Source: CAVVIH01 sp963748295
GTDB taxonomy: Bacteria; Acidobacteriota; Vicinamibacteria; Vicinamibacterales; 2-12-FULL-66-21
Direction of reading: 5' to 3'
Length of the DNA stretch: 64,000 bases
NCBI GenBank assembly: GCA_963748295.1
Contig: CAVVIH010000007.1
Location: 62,001 to 126,000 of the forward strand
The translations under genes and the position numbers were made by a program. Each line of letters starts with the position of its first letter. The first letter of the stretch is position 1. The notes under the pieces were generated by a model. It was not told the DNA's origin and did not search any database. It was given only the letters and a program-made list of their open reading frames with translations. Below are positions 6,796 to 15,913 of the stretch, in pieces.

Positions 6796-9243
6796 ATGCT
6801 CGCACGCGACATCCGCTACGCGCTTCGAATTCTTCGGAAGGCTCCGCTGTTCACCATCGCCGCCGCGCTGACGCTGGCGGTCGCCATCGGCGTCAACACC
6901 GCGGTGTTCAGCGTCGTCGATGCGGTCCTCCTGCGACCGCTTCCCTATCCCGAGCCCGGCCAGCTCGCGCTCGTCTCCCGGATCGTGCGCGCCGACGGGA
7001 TGGAAGCCCGCGATACGTCGGTCGATGGCCGGACGTGGGAGGCGGTTCGCGATCAGGTGTCCGGCGCAGAGAGCGCGGTGTTCTCCGGGTGGACGACCGG
7101 CGTCAATCTCGTCGCGGCGGCAGCAGGGACCGCGCAGGCGCGTCATGTCCAGCAGCAGCGTGTCGGCGCCGGGTTCTTCGGGACGCTCGGCGTCAGCCCG
7201 ATGATCGGGCGCGAGTTCAGCGCCGAAGAGGATCGTGCGGGCGGGCCGCAGGCGGCGATCCTGAGCGCCTCGCTCTGGCGGAATCTTTTCGCCGCCGATC
7301 CGGCCATCGTGGGCCGGACGATCGTGCTGCGCGGGGCGGCGATCCCGGTGGTCGGGGTGATGCCGGACGGCTTTCAGAGCGGCGAGCTCGCGGACGTGTG
7401 GACCCCGCTTCGTCCTTCCACCACGGGCGAGGGGGGCGGCGAAAACTATCAAGTCGTGCTGCGGCTTCGGTCGGGCAGATCGTGGGCGCAGATCCAGGAC
7501 GAGCTCTCGCGGGTGTCCGACACGCTTCGATCGTCTCGTTCCGATGCCCGCGCGAGCGTCGCGTTCTCGTTCGTTCCCCTTCAGCAGGGACTGTCGGAAG
7601 GGCTGCGCCAGCCGCTGTTGATGCTGTGGGGCGCTGTGGGAATTGTTCTCCTCGTTGCCTGCGTGAACCTCGCGGGACTCCTGCTCGCGCGCGGATCGCA
7701 GCGCGGCCGCGAAATCGCGACGCGGATGGCGCTCGGCAGCGGCCGCACGGCGGTCATCCGCCAGCTGCTGGTCGAAAGCGCCGTGCTCGCGGCGATCGGG
7801 GGAATCGCCGGGCTCGCGATCGGATCGCTGGCGCTCGAAGGCCTGACCTGGCTGGCACGCGACGCGTACGAAATCTGGCAGCCGGTCGGACTCGATGGGC
7901 GCAGCGTCGCCGCCGCGGCCGCGCTGGCGGCGACGGCCTGCCTGTTGTTTGGTCTCGGTCCCGCGGTGCACGCCACACGAGGGGACGTGCAGTCGCGGCT
8001 GGTCCAGACGAGCGCGCGATCGGTGGCGGGCGCCGCAAGCCGGTGGCCGCGCCGGGCTATCGTCGTCGCGCAGGTGGCACTGGGCGTAGTGCTGCTCGTC
8101 GGTGCGGGCCTTCTGGTTCGAACATTCACGCATCTCCGCGGACTCGATCCCGGCTTCGATCCGGACAAGGTCGTCACGGCGGCGGTTTCGCTCGAGGACG
8201 ACCGCTATCGCACGCGCGAACAGGCAACCCGCCTCTTCGATCAGGCTCTGGCCTGGCTCGAGGCCGACCCGGCCATCGGAGGCGCGGCGGTGGCCCTCGA
8301 AATTCCCTACAAGAGATTGTTGAACCTCGGATTCCGTCATCTCGACGGGCAGGAAGCCGCGGCAGGCGGCCAGATGACGAGCGCGACCTACGTCTCGCCC
8401 TCGTTCTTCGACGTGATGCGAATTCCCGTCCGCCGGGGGCGTGCGTTCAACGCCGGCGATCGGTCGGATTCCACTCCCGTCGTGATCGTCAGCGACGCGT
8501 TCGTCCGCATGTACTTCAAGGGTGGGAACCCACTGGGCCGGCGGATTGCCGTCGCCGGCGCCGAACGCGAAATCATCGGACAGGCTGGGGATGTCCAGGT
8601 GCGTCCGGGCTGGGGCGACAACGGTCCGCTCTCCGCGATGCCGCTCGCCTACGTGCCGGCCGGCCAGGTCAGCGACGCCATGCTGCGGCTGGTGCACGGC
8701 TGGTTCGCACCGACTTTCGTCGTTCGCACCCGGACCAGCGTCGCCGATGCGGCGACGGCGCTGCGGCGAGCGGTCGACACCGTGGACCCGCTGCTGCCGT
8801 TCGCGAGCGTCCGCCCGATCTCCGACGTTCGAGCCGCATCGCTCGCGCCGCAACGGTTCCTGATGGCGCTCCTCGCCGGCCTTGCGGCGGCCACCGTTCT
8901 ACTGGCCGCCATCGGCATCCACGGCCTGATCGCAACAACCGTCATAGAACGAACCAGAGAGATCGGCATTCGCCTCGCGCTGGGCGCGACCGCCGGACAA
9001 ACGGTCCGCACGATCGCGCTGCCCGCACTGGCGCTCACCGCCGCCGGGATCGCCGCCGGCCTTGTCCTGTCGGCGTTCGCCGTCACGGCGTTCCGGTCGT
9101 TCGTGTGGGGCGTCAGCACCTCGGATCCGCTGACGTTCACCGTCGCCCCCGCGATCCTGCTGGTTGTCGCCACCGCCGCCGCGCTGCTTCCCGCGCGGCG
9201 GATTCTGCGCCTCGACCCGGCGCAAACGCTTCGCGCTGAATAG
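6796..9243 (+). CDS. ADOP-type FtsX/MacB permease (duplicated, no own ATPase)
   Basis: 815 residues. The start MLARDIRYALRILRK followed by a long first membrane helix (about 18-45) and LLRPLPYPEP is the ADOP hallmark. Two MacB-type periplasmic core domains and two FtsX permease units follow: helices near 270-300 (LLVACVNLAGLLLARG), 320-350 and 420-445 in the first half, and the mirrored set near 690-810 (LAAIGIHGLIATTVIERTREIGIRLALG). No ATP-binding cassette is encoded here or next door. Such orphan permeases are numerous in Acidobacteria; their substrate is unknown. It lies between heptad repeats on both sides. Confidence 0.9.
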   Translation: MLARDIRYALRILRKAPLFTIAAALTLAVAIGVNTAVFSVVDAVLLRPLPYPEPGQLALVSRIVRADGMEARDTSVDGRTWEAVRDQVSGAESAVFSGWTTGVNLVAAAAGTAQARHVQQQRVGAGFFGTLGVSPMIGREFSAEEDRAGGPQAAILSASLWRNLFAADPAIVGRTIVLRGAAIPVVGVMPDGFQSGELADVWTPLRPSTTGEGGGENYQVVLRLRSGRSWAQIQDELSRVSDTLRSSRSDARASVAFSFVPLQQGLSEGLRQPLLMLWGAVGIVLLVACVNLAGLLLARGSQRGREIATRMALGSGRTAVIRQLLVESAVLAAIGGIAGLAIGSLALEGLTWLARDAYEIWQPVGLDGRSVAAAAALAATACLLFGLGPAVHATRGDVQSRLVQTSARSVAGAASRWPRRAIVVAQVALGVVLLVGAGLLVRTFTHLRGLDPGFDPDKVVTAAVSLEDDRYRTREQATRLFDQALAWLEADPAIGGAAVALEIPYKRLLNLGFRHLDGQEAAAGGQMTSATYVSPSFFDVMRIPVRRGRAFNAGDRSDSTPVVIVSDAFVRMYFKGGNPLGRRIAVAGAEREIIGQAGDVQVRPGWGDNGPLSAMPLAYVPAGQVSDAMLRLVHGWFAPTFVVRTRTSVADAATALRRAVDTVDPLLPFASVRPISDVRAASLAPQRFLMALLAGLAAATVLLAAIGIHGLIATTVIERTREIGIRLALGATAGQTVRTIALPALALTAAGIAAGLVLSAFAVTAFRSFVWGVSTSDPLTFTVAPAILLVVATAAALLPARRILRLDPAQTLRAE

Positions 9244-9351
9244 CACGAAACACGCGACGTGCGATGTGCCACGTGCCACGTGCGACCTGCGGCTTGTCAC
9301 GTGCTACGCGCGACGTGACACTGCAACTCGCGACTCGTCACATGCGCGTGG
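9241..9351. repeat. Degenerate heptad array, NNACGTG type
   Basis: From the ADOP stop codon onward the sequence divides into about fifteen 7-bp units close to CGACGTG, CCACGTG and TCACGTG, with one 6-bp unit at about 9118-9123 in the array's numbering (relative phase kept after it). A related array at 47140-47195 uses GCACGTN units. Confidence 0.75.
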
Positions 9352-9358
9352 GAGTTCG

Positions 9359-9386
9359 TTGACATTTGTATCCGTTTGTAGAGAAT
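9359..9386 (+). promoter_or_regulatory. Leaderless promoter of padR
   Basis: TTGACA at 9359-9364, a 16-bp spacer, GAGAAT at 9381-9386, then 7 nt to the ATG at 9394. There is a perfect -35 consensus and no Shine-Dalgarno, so the transcript should begin at or next to the start codon. Confidence 0.65.
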
Positions 9387-9393
9387 ACCGGGC

Positions 9394-9735
9394 ATGCCAA
9401 AGGGTCAATATCTTGGTGAATTCGAGCTGTATGTGATCTCGGCGCTTGCCCTGCTTGGTGACGACGCGTACGGCGTCACCATCCGGCGCGAGATCGAGGA
9501 GCGCTCCGGGCGAAGCGTGGCAATCGGTGCGGTCTACGCGACGTTGGCACGGCTCTCCGAGAAAGGGCTCGTCGCCTTTCGGATTTCCGATCCGCTGCCA
9601 GTCCAGGGCGGCCGCTCGCGCAAGCACGCGCGTCTGACGCCCGCCGGCCGGCGTGCGCTCGCCGCCTCGACCGCCATGCTCGCCAGGATGATCCCTGCGC
9701 TGTCCGCCGGAGGGCACGAAGGAGGCAAGCGCTGA
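9394..9735 (+). CDS. PadR-family transcriptional regulator
   Basis: 113 residues. The winged helix is plain: GEFELYVISALALLGDDAYGV opens helix 1-2, IRREIEERSGRSVAIGAVYATLARLSEKGLV holds the recognition helix and wing, and HARLTPAGRRAL completes the PadR signature. A short C-terminal helix follows for dimerisation. The stop codon overlaps the start of the next ADOP gene by one base (TGATG), so the two are translationally coupled. PadR regulators are the usual partners of ADOP permeases, and repression of its own operon is inferred. Confidence 0.9.
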   Translation: MPKGQYLGEFELYVISALALLGDDAYGVTIRREIEERSGRSVAIGAVYATLARLSEKGLVAFRISDPLPVQGGRSRKHARLTPAGRRALAASTAMLARMIPALSAGGHEGGKR

Positions 9736-12371
9736 TGGCTCGCGACGTTTCCCCGCGGCCGCCGCGGCTGGCCGCGCTCCTCCTGAGAATGGTGGCCCAC
9801 CGAGGCGACCGACGTTTCGTCCTCGACGACCTCGCCGAGGAATTCGCGCGACTCTCCATGGACCAGGGTCCCGCCGCCGCGCGGGCGTGGTATTGGCGCC
9901 AGACATTCGGCTCGCTCGCGCCGCTCGCCGGCGATCGCTCGTCACGCGCGATCCGCGCGGCCGGCGCTCTTCGCGTCTCGCCGCAGGCGCTGGTGTCGGA
10001 TCTCGGTCAGGCGGCCCGCTGGCTGCGCCGGCATCCCGGCACCGCCGCCACCGTCGTTGCGACGATGACCATCGCGTTTGGGGCCGTCCTCGCGGCCTTT
10101 TCGATCATCAACACGGTTCTGATGCGGCCGCTGCCATTCAAATCCCCGGACCGCATCGTCGACGTGTGGGCAACCGGGCCGACCATGCCGCGGGCCGTGA
10201 GGGCCAGCAGCCGGCCGAACTTCGAGGACTGGCGCGACCGTGCGCGGTCGTTCGCGGCACTCGCCGCACACACGCCGTTCGATGCGCGGCTGACCGGGCG
10301 TGGAGACCCCCGCGTGCTCGACGGGGTCCGCGTCACGCAGCACCTGGACACCGTCCTGGGCCTACAGCCCGTGCTCGGCCGCATGTTCGACGTGTCGGAT
10401 TACTCGCCAGGGTCGGCGCCCGTCGCCATCCTGACCTACTCGTTCTGGCGCTCGGAATTCGCACGCGATCCGTCGGTGCTCCAGCAGGCGCTGACGATCG
10501 ACGGACGTCAGCATCGGATCGTGGGGGTGCTGCCGGATCTGAATGTCGCCTTCCCGCGCGACCCGCATAGCGTCTGGATACCGCTCATCCCGAGAGCCGA
10601 CGCGTTCTGGGAGCATTCGCGAGGCACCGGCTGGCTCTCCGTCGTCGGCCGGGTCAACGACGATGTGGAGATGGCGGTCGCCCAGGCAGAAATGAATGCC
10701 ATCGTCTCGCAGATGGCCGGTCAATATCCGGACACCAATCGCGGTCGAACAGAAGCGGTGCTTGCGCCAATCGCCGACGCGATCGTCGGCCCGCTTGCGC
10801 CGATGCTGCGGCTGCTCGGGGCGGCGCTCGTCGCCGTTCTGCTCGTCGCGTGCGCCAACCTCGCGAACCTGCTGATCGTTTCCGTCTCCAGGCGTCAGCG
10901 CGAGTTCGCCGTTCGCTCGGCGATCGGCGGCGCGGGAGCGCGGCTCGCGCGGCAGGTGCTCGCCGAGACCGCCTTGATGTGCTGCGCCGCGGCGGCGCTT
11001 GGTCTCGCCCTCTCACCCATCCTCGTTCGCGCGTTTGTGGCGGTCTTCCCCGGCAGCCTGCCGCGGACCATGCCACTCGGAATTGACGGACCTACCCTGC
11101 TGGGGGCGATCGCGCTCGGCGCCGCGGCAAGCCTGCTGCTTGGCGTACCACAAGCGATTCACGCGCGCCGGATCAACCTCGGGCGCGGCCTGGCGATGAC
11201 GACGCGGACGACGAGCGGCGGACGGAGCCGGTTCGTTCGCGGCGCGCTGGTGACGTCGCAGGTGGCGCTGTCGTTCGTTCTGATCGTCGCGGGCACGGCG
11301 TTCGTCCGCACGCTGGATCGCCTCACCCATGTGAAGTCCGGCTACAGGCCCGAAGGCGTCCTGATCTTTTCCGTGGCGCCATCACCCGAGCAGACGAGTG
11401 GAACCGCGGCGCTGCAGTTCTATGAAGCCGTCGTGAACGCGATTCGCGAGATTCCCGGCGTCCGCTCCGCGGCGGCGTCGGTCGCCGCGCCAATGGCGAC
11501 AGGCGGCTGGCGGTTCGGAATCCGTCCGCCGGGCGCGACCGCGGATGTGCTCGTCGGCGTGAACCTTACGACGACTACGTATTTCGATGCGCTCGGCATT
11601 CGACTGCTCGAGGGACGCCTGCTGACCGATGACGAACAGCGGCGCGGCGTGTCGAGTGCCGTCGTGAGCGAGCCGCTGGCCAAACTGCTCGGCGGGAAGG
11701 TCGTCGGCAGCTATCTCGACTACTCGAATGCCAAATGGCAGATCGTCGGCGTCGTCGAAGGCGTCCGCCACTCGAGGCCTCGCGACGAACCGCTGCCTGA
11801 GCTGATCATTCCGTGGCACCTGGCCGGGCGGCGCGCGCAGTCGATCATCGTCCGCGCCGAAGGGGATCCGATGGCGCTGCTGCCGGCGATTGCCGCGCGC
11901 GTTCACAGCCTCGATCCGACGGCGCCGCTGAGCGACGTCGCGCGCCTGGAAGATCGACTGCGACTGGCGCTCGCGGCGGAACGGTTCCGGGCAACACTGC
12001 TCGCCGCGCTGGCGGCGATCGCGGTTGCGCTCGCCGCGCTCGGCGCCTATAGCGTTACGGCTTATGCGGTCGCCTATCGCACTCGCGAGTACGGCATTCG
12101 CATGGCGCTCGGCGAGCAGCCCGCGTCGATCGCCCGCCGGGCGCTCGCCACCGCACTGGTCCCCTCCGCGCTGGGCGTCATCGCCGGCGGCGCGATTGCC
12201 GTGGCCACGTCAAAGTGGATTGAAGCATTTCTGTATGAAGTACAGCCGCTCGACGCGATCACCCTGGCCGGCGCCGCCGCCGCCCTGCTGCTGCTCGCGC
12301 TCCTCGCCGGGACCTCCTCCGCCCGCCGCGCCGCGACGATCGATCCATCCCGCACCCTGACCGCCGAGTAG
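9735..12371 (+). CDS. ADOP-type permease with N-terminal prefix domain
   Basis: 878 residues, coupled to padR. The first 75 or so residues (PPRLAALLLRMVAHRGDRRFVLDDLAEEF) form the soluble permease-prefix domain found on PadR-linked ADOPs. The typical ADOP core then starts at about 95 (LVSDLGQAARWLRRHPG, then LLMRPLPFKSPDR-type sequence). Two MacB periplasmic domains and paired FtsX helices (VLLVACANLANLLIVSVSRRQ; later ALAALGAYSVTAYAVAYRTRE) complete it. No ATPase partner is nearby. Substrate unknown. Confidence 0.9.
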   Translation: MARDVSPRPPRLAALLLRMVAHRGDRRFVLDDLAEEFARLSMDQGPAAARAWYWRQTFGSLAPLAGDRSSRAIRAAGALRVSPQALVSDLGQAARWLRRHPGTAATVVATMTIAFGAVLAAFSIINTVLMRPLPFKSPDRIVDVWATGPTMPRAVRASSRPNFEDWRDRARSFAALAAHTPFDARLTGRGDPRVLDGVRVTQHLDTVLGLQPVLGRMFDVSDYSPGSAPVAILTYSFWRSEFARDPSVLQQALTIDGRQHRIVGVLPDLNVAFPRDPHSVWIPLIPRADAFWEHSRGTGWLSVVGRVNDDVEMAVAQAEMNAIVSQMAGQYPDTNRGRTEAVLAPIADAIVGPLAPMLRLLGAALVAVLLVACANLANLLIVSVSRRQREFAVRSAIGGAGARLARQVLAETALMCCAAAALGLALSPILVRAFVAVFPGSLPRTMPLGIDGPTLLGAIALGAAASLLLGVPQAIHARRINLGRGLAMTTRTTSGGRSRFVRGALVTSQVALSFVLIVAGTAFVRTLDRLTHVKSGYRPEGVLIFSVAPSPEQTSGTAALQFYEAVVNAIREIPGVRSAAASVAAPMATGGWRFGIRPPGATADVLVGVNLTTTTYFDALGIRLLEGRLLTDDEQRRGVSSAVVSEPLAKLLGGKVVGSYLDYSNAKWQIVGVVEGVRHSRPRDEPLPELIIPWHLAGRRAQSIIVRAEGDPMALLPAIAARVHSLDPTAPLSDVARLEDRLRLALAAERFRATLLAALAAIAVALAALGAYSVTAYAVAYRTREYGIRMALGEQPASIARRALATALVPSALGVIAGGAIAVATSKWIEAFLYEVQPLDAITLAGAAAALLLLALLAGTSSARRAATIDPSRTLTAE

Positions 12372-12430
12372 GGGGGCGTCAATGCCGTCGTTGACGCGCG
12401 ATGGGATTGTCGTCGAGAATTGCCGTGCTT

Positions 12431-12835
12431 ATGGGCCATGTCATCGCGTTTCCGAGGCCGCCAGGCGCGCCCGACCATCGTCAAGGACCCGATCGCCGCA
12501 GCGCCCGCCGTGGCGGCCGGCGTGCGACGGACAAACCGGGGTATGCCCCGCTCGTGCTCCTCGTCGACGCCGACGAGGACAGCAATGCGCGGTGCGAGGC
12601 GATCCTCGCGCGGCTGCACTTTGCCGTCGCCCCGACACGCAGCCTGGAGGAGGCGCAACGCGTGATGACCGCGCTCCGCCCGAACCTGATCGTGGCGCGA
12701 GTCGCTGACGCCGCGCTGCTGAAGCAGTCGATGTCCGAGGACCTGCCGATCGTGCTGCTGAACGACGACATGCTGGATCCCGAGCTGCTCGTCGAAGAGA
12801 TCCGGCGGGAGCTGCGCGCCCGCAGTCCGAAATAG
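12431..12835 (+). CDS. Pseudo-receiver (response-regulator-like) protein lacking the phospho-acceptor
   Basis: 134 residues from the ATG at 12431 (MGHVIAFPRPPG). After a basic, disordered N-terminal 35 residues comes a receiver fold: LVLLVDADEDSNARCEAIL (strand 1 with acidic pair), then NLIVARVADAALL where the phosphorylated Asp should be. That strand has Arg, not Asp, so phosphorylation is not expected. The later strand PIVLLNDDML replaces the usual Thr/Ser-Lys switch region. The protein at 24064-24411 is built the same way (LLLVDAPDLRMQYEMIL). A protein-binding role is inferred. Confidence 0.6.
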   Translation: MGHVIAFPRPPGAPDHRQGPDRRSARRGGRRATDKPGYAPLVLLVDADEDSNARCEAILARLHFAVAPTRSLEEAQRVMTALRPNLIVARVADAALLKQSMSEDLPIVLLNDDMLDPELLVEEIRRELRARSPK

Positions 12836-12852
12836 CCCGTAGGCGAACAAAC

Positions 12853-13602
12853 CTATCGCCCCCTCGACCGGTATTCGGCCACGAGCTCTTCGAGCAGCCG
12901 TTCATCGGACGGCTGGCGATCCACCGCGATGCCGAGGCGCGCCCGCACGTGCTTCGCGAGCTGCGCCGCCGTCCGGTCGCGCCGCCAGTCCGGCAACTCC
13001 GCCCGGCGCCTCAAAAACACTTCCATCGCCTCGATCTCGTCCGGCTGGAGCCGATGCGCGCCGAGATGCGGGCCGCCCGCAATAGCGGACGGCATGCTCA
13101 CGTCGTGTCGCGCCGCCTGTTCGTGCACGACGACCGTGCCGGCAGCCAGATCGCCCAGGCGCTGATTCCTGGCGGACAGGAACACCGAGATGAGGCCGAT
13201 GGCGTAAATGCCGGGAATCTGATCGACGATCCTGACGAGATTCCTCAGGATCGAATCGAACACCGTGATCGGCCGGCCCGAGAGCGTGATGACGCGCAAC
13301 CCGATCGCGCGTTTGCCCGGCGTCTGCCCGTTCCAGATCGCCTCGAAGATGGCGAAGTAGCCGTAGAACACCGTGAATCCGACGAGGATCATCAGCGCCT
13401 GCAGCCATAACGTCAGCTCCGCGCCCGCCGCGAACTGCACGGTCAGGCTGAGCAGCCCCAGCAGCGCGATGACCGCGATTACCACCAGCTGCAGCACCGT
13501 GTCGATCGCGAGCGCAAGAAAACGGCTGCCGGCGGAGGCCAGCGAGTACTCCAGCGCAATCTGTTCGGGAGTGTCGATGGTAAGCTTTTCCGGTGCCGAC
13601 AA
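12853..13602 (-). CDS. RDD-family membrane protein
   Basis: The best start is the TTG at 13602, 9 nt after GGGAGG (249 residues, beginning SAPEKLTIDTPEQIALEY). RDD features are present: AGSRFLALAIDTVLQLVVIAV (R, then D in helix 1), a second helix near 85-110 (LMILVGFTVFYGYFAIFEAIW), GQTPGKRAIGLRVI, and a third helix near 145-170. A soluble 80-residue tail holds DEIEAMEVFLRRRAELPDW. It is part of the MoxR block; RDD proteins of these blocks are thought to be transporters or assembly factors, but no function is proven. Confidence 0.85.
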   Translation of the reverse strand: MSAPEKLTIDTPEQIALEYSLASAGSRFLALAIDTVLQLVVIAVIALLGLLSLTVQFAAGAELTLWLQALMILVGFTVFYGYFAIFEAIWNGQTPGKRAIGLRVITLSGRPITVFDSILRNLVRIVDQIPGIYAIGLISVFLSARNQRLGDLAAGTVVVHEQAARHDVSMPSAIAGGPHLGAHRLQPDEIEAMEVFLRRRAELPDWRRDRTAAQLAKHVRARLGIAVDRQPSDERLLEELVAEYRSRGR

Positions 13603-14570
13603 CGGCCGTTTCCTCCCGATGGATCGAGAAGCGGAAGCCACACTGGACCCGTCTCGAAGCGCTGTTGGCGAGAGGTCAGCAAGGCGTCGCGGGCTTTGCT
13701 CACGACGAGCTGCGTGAACTGGCGCTATTGTATCGTCAGACCGCCGCCGATCTTGCCGCCGCGCGCGAGCATCGCGCCGACGCGGAACTTGCCGCCTACC
13801 TCAATCAACTGCTCGGCCGCGCCCACAATCTCGTCTACTCTGCCGCACCGCGACGTCCCCGATCGATCGTGTGGTTCTACACGCGGACGTTTCCGCAGAT
13901 CTTCCGTTCGACGTGGCGCTACACCGCGACGTCGACGGGAATCTTTCTCCTCGGCGCGCTGCTCGGGTTCGCGGTCTGCCAGGCGGATCCGGGATTCGAA
14001 CGGTTTCTGCTCGGCGGCGACATGATCGACACCATCGACCGGCGCGAAATGTGGACCCACTCGATCGTCGCCGTGAAGCCGCTCGCCTCGAGCGCGATCC
14101 TGACCAACAACCTTGGCGTCGCGTTCACCGCGTTCGCGCTCGGCATCACCGCGGCGATCGGCACCGCGTGGATCATGTTCTTCAACGGCGTGCTCATCAG
14201 CGTCGTCGCCTCTGCCTGCCATCGCGCGGACATGGGCGTGGCGCTCTGGAGCTTCGTCGTTCCGCACGGATCCCTCGAGCTGCCGGCGATTTTCATCGCC
14301 GGCGGCGCCGGGCTGCTGCTCGGGCGCGGGCTCGTCGCGCCGGGCACGTTGCCGCGCGGCGAGGCGCTGCGGATGCACGCCGGCACCGCGGTGCAGCTGC
14401 TACTGGGAGTGATCCCGCTGCTGATCGTCGCGGGGGTCATCGAGGGGTTCGTCTCGCCGGTGTCGATGGAACCCGGCCTGAAGTTCGTGATTGGCGCCGC
14501 GATGCTGATCCTGCTCGCCTTATACCTGCAGGGCACTCAGAGCAGTCCCCGCTCCCGCGTCTCGAGGTAG
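13593..14570 (+). CDS. Stage II sporulation protein M (SpoIIM) family membrane protein
   Basis: 325 residues from the GTG at 13593. The N-terminus SRWIEKRKPHWTRLEALL is the conserved W-x-x-L-E segment of this family. Six membrane spans follow (FLLGALLGFAVC; AFTAFALGITAAIGTAWIMFFNGVLI; FIAGGAGLLLGRGLVAPG; LLLGVIPLLIVAGVIEGFVSP; LKFVIGAAMLILLALYLQG). SPHGSLELPAI-type residues (VVPHGSLELPAIFIAGGAG) are diagnostic. The start lies inside the first codons of the divergent RDD gene, and its end overlaps the DUF58 gene by 34 bp. A TAAGCT hexamer 6 nt before the GTG suggests a leaderless message. Spores are not implied. Confidence 0.85.
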   Translation: MPTTAVSSRWIEKRKPHWTRLEALLARGQQGVAGFAHDELRELALLYRQTAADLAAAREHRADAELAAYLNQLLGRAHNLVYSAAPRRPRSIVWFYTRTFPQIFRSTWRYTATSTGIFLLGALLGFAVCQADPGFERFLLGGDMIDTIDRREMWTHSIVAVKPLASSAILTNNLGVAFTAFALGITAAIGTAWIMFFNGVLISVVASACHRADMGVALWSFVVPHGSLELPAIFIAGGAGLLLGRGLVAPGTLPRGEALRMHAGTAVQLLLGVIPLLIVAGVIEGFVSPVSMEPGLKFVIGAAMLILLALYLQGTQSSPRSRVSR

Positions 14571-15913
14571 CGGTCCACCACGCCGGCCGACAGCTCCGCC
14601 GGCGACACCTCCAGAACGAGCGCGCCCCGCTGCCGCAAGCCGCGCAGCAGCGCCTCGCGCCGATCCAGCGTTTCCTGCGCCGCCGCGACCCGGTACATCT
14701 CCGAGGTGGACGACGGTGCGCGGTCCGCCAGCTCCTGCATCTCCGGCTGACGCATCACCGCAAACAGCACGACATGCCGCGACGCCATCGTCATCGCCTG
14801 TTCAATCACGTCGGGAACGCCTGCGGTTTCCGCGATTTCGGTGAACCAGACGATCAGGGCGCGACGTTTCTGCGCGGCAAGCAGCGTGGCGACGGCGCCG
14901 GCATGATCCGCGTCGACCCCGTCGGCTTTCACCGTCGCCAGCGCTTCGACGACGGTGCGGAGGTGTCCGGCGCCGCGGGCGGGAGCGAGGCGATGCTGGA
15001 GGCGGCGGCCATACGCCAGGAGCCCGACGCGATCGCCCGAGCCCAGCGCAACCTGCGCGAGCGTCAGCGCGGCGGTGACCGACGCGTCCAGCATCGTGCG
15101 GTCGCCGACGCGCGCCCGCAGCAGGCGTCCGGCGTCGACCAGCACCCAGACCGCCTGGCTGCGTTCCGGCTGATAGACCTTGGTCACCAGCTTTCCACGC
15201 CTCGCCGACACCGGCCAGCAGACGTCGCGCTGCTCGTCGCCGTCCCGGTAATCGCGCAGGCTCTCGAATTCGCGGCCGCTGCCGGCGAATTTCGTCCGCC
15301 GCTTCTCCAGGGTGATCTGACGGCTGCGGATCAAATACAGCGCTTCGGCGCGGCCCTCGGTGAGATCGGGATAGACGCGCACGGTCTGCGCGAGCGGAAC
15401 GACGCCCCAGCGCTCGGCGAGATGCCACGCGCCGGTCCACGTCAGGGCGACATCGCCGACTGCGACGTCCCCGCGCTCCCTTGGCTGGACCTCGAACGAG
15501 ACCTCCGCTTCTCCCCCGGCAGGGACGTCCTGCTGGAGCACCGCAAGCTCGCCACGTAGCGGCGGCGCCACGTAGTCGGCCGCGCGCACCGCCGACGCGT
15601 ATCTGCCGTCGTTCTGAAATCGAAGCGTGATGGTGGCCGGCGCGCCGATCGACAACGGACCGCCCCACGTCCTGGTGACGCGCCACTGCTCGGGCGCTGG
15701 CAGCCGCGTCAGCTCGAGCGCCACGAGCAGAAGGATCAGTGCGTCCCAGCCTGCCATCATGAAAAGCGCGCGCCGATCGATCAGCGACGGCACGAACCAG
15801 ATCAGTCCAACGCCCAGCAGCAGCAACCCGCGCGGCGTGAGCGCCACTGCCAGCCGTGCGCTGGCCTTCGCGTGAGCCGCCTGCGGCGCCGGGGCGAGAC
15901 GCCCGCTAGTCAT
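14537..15913 (-). CDS. DUF58 / vWA-domain membrane protein
   Basis: 458 residues. The ATG at 15913 overlaps the MoxR stop by four bases (ATGA), so the pair is coupled. Two N-terminal helices lie at about 27-70 (GLLLLGVGLIWFVPSLID, then ALILLLVALEL). A beta-rich domain comes next, then the DUF58 signature GREFESLRDYRDGDEQRDVCW at about 225-245. A von Willebrand A-like fold follows (VWVLVDAGRLLRARVG, RALIVWFTEIAE) with a degenerate metal site. DUF58-vWA proteins act with MoxR ATPases, presumably as chaperones for membrane or secreted complexes. Confidence 0.9.
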   Translation of the reverse strand: MTSGRLAPAPQAAHAKASARLAVALTPRGLLLLGVGLIWFVPSLIDRRALFMMAGWDALILLLVALELTRLPAPEQWRVTRTWGGPLSIGAPATITLRFQNDGRYASAVRAADYVAPPLRGELAVLQQDVPAGGEAEVSFEVQPRERGDVAVGDVALTWTGAWHLAERWGVVPLAQTVRVYPDLTEGRAEALYLIRSRQITLEKRRTKFAGSGREFESLRDYRDGDEQRDVCWPVSARRGKLVTKVYQPERSQAVWVLVDAGRLLRARVGDRTMLDASVTAALTLAQVALGSGDRVGLLAYGRRLQHRLAPARGAGHLRTVVEALATVKADGVDADHAGAVATLLAAQKRRALIVWFTEIAETAGVPDVIEQAMTMASRHVVLFAVMRQPEMQELADRAPSSTSEMYRVAAAQETLDRREALLRGLRQRGALVLEVSPAELSAGVVDRYLETRERGLL

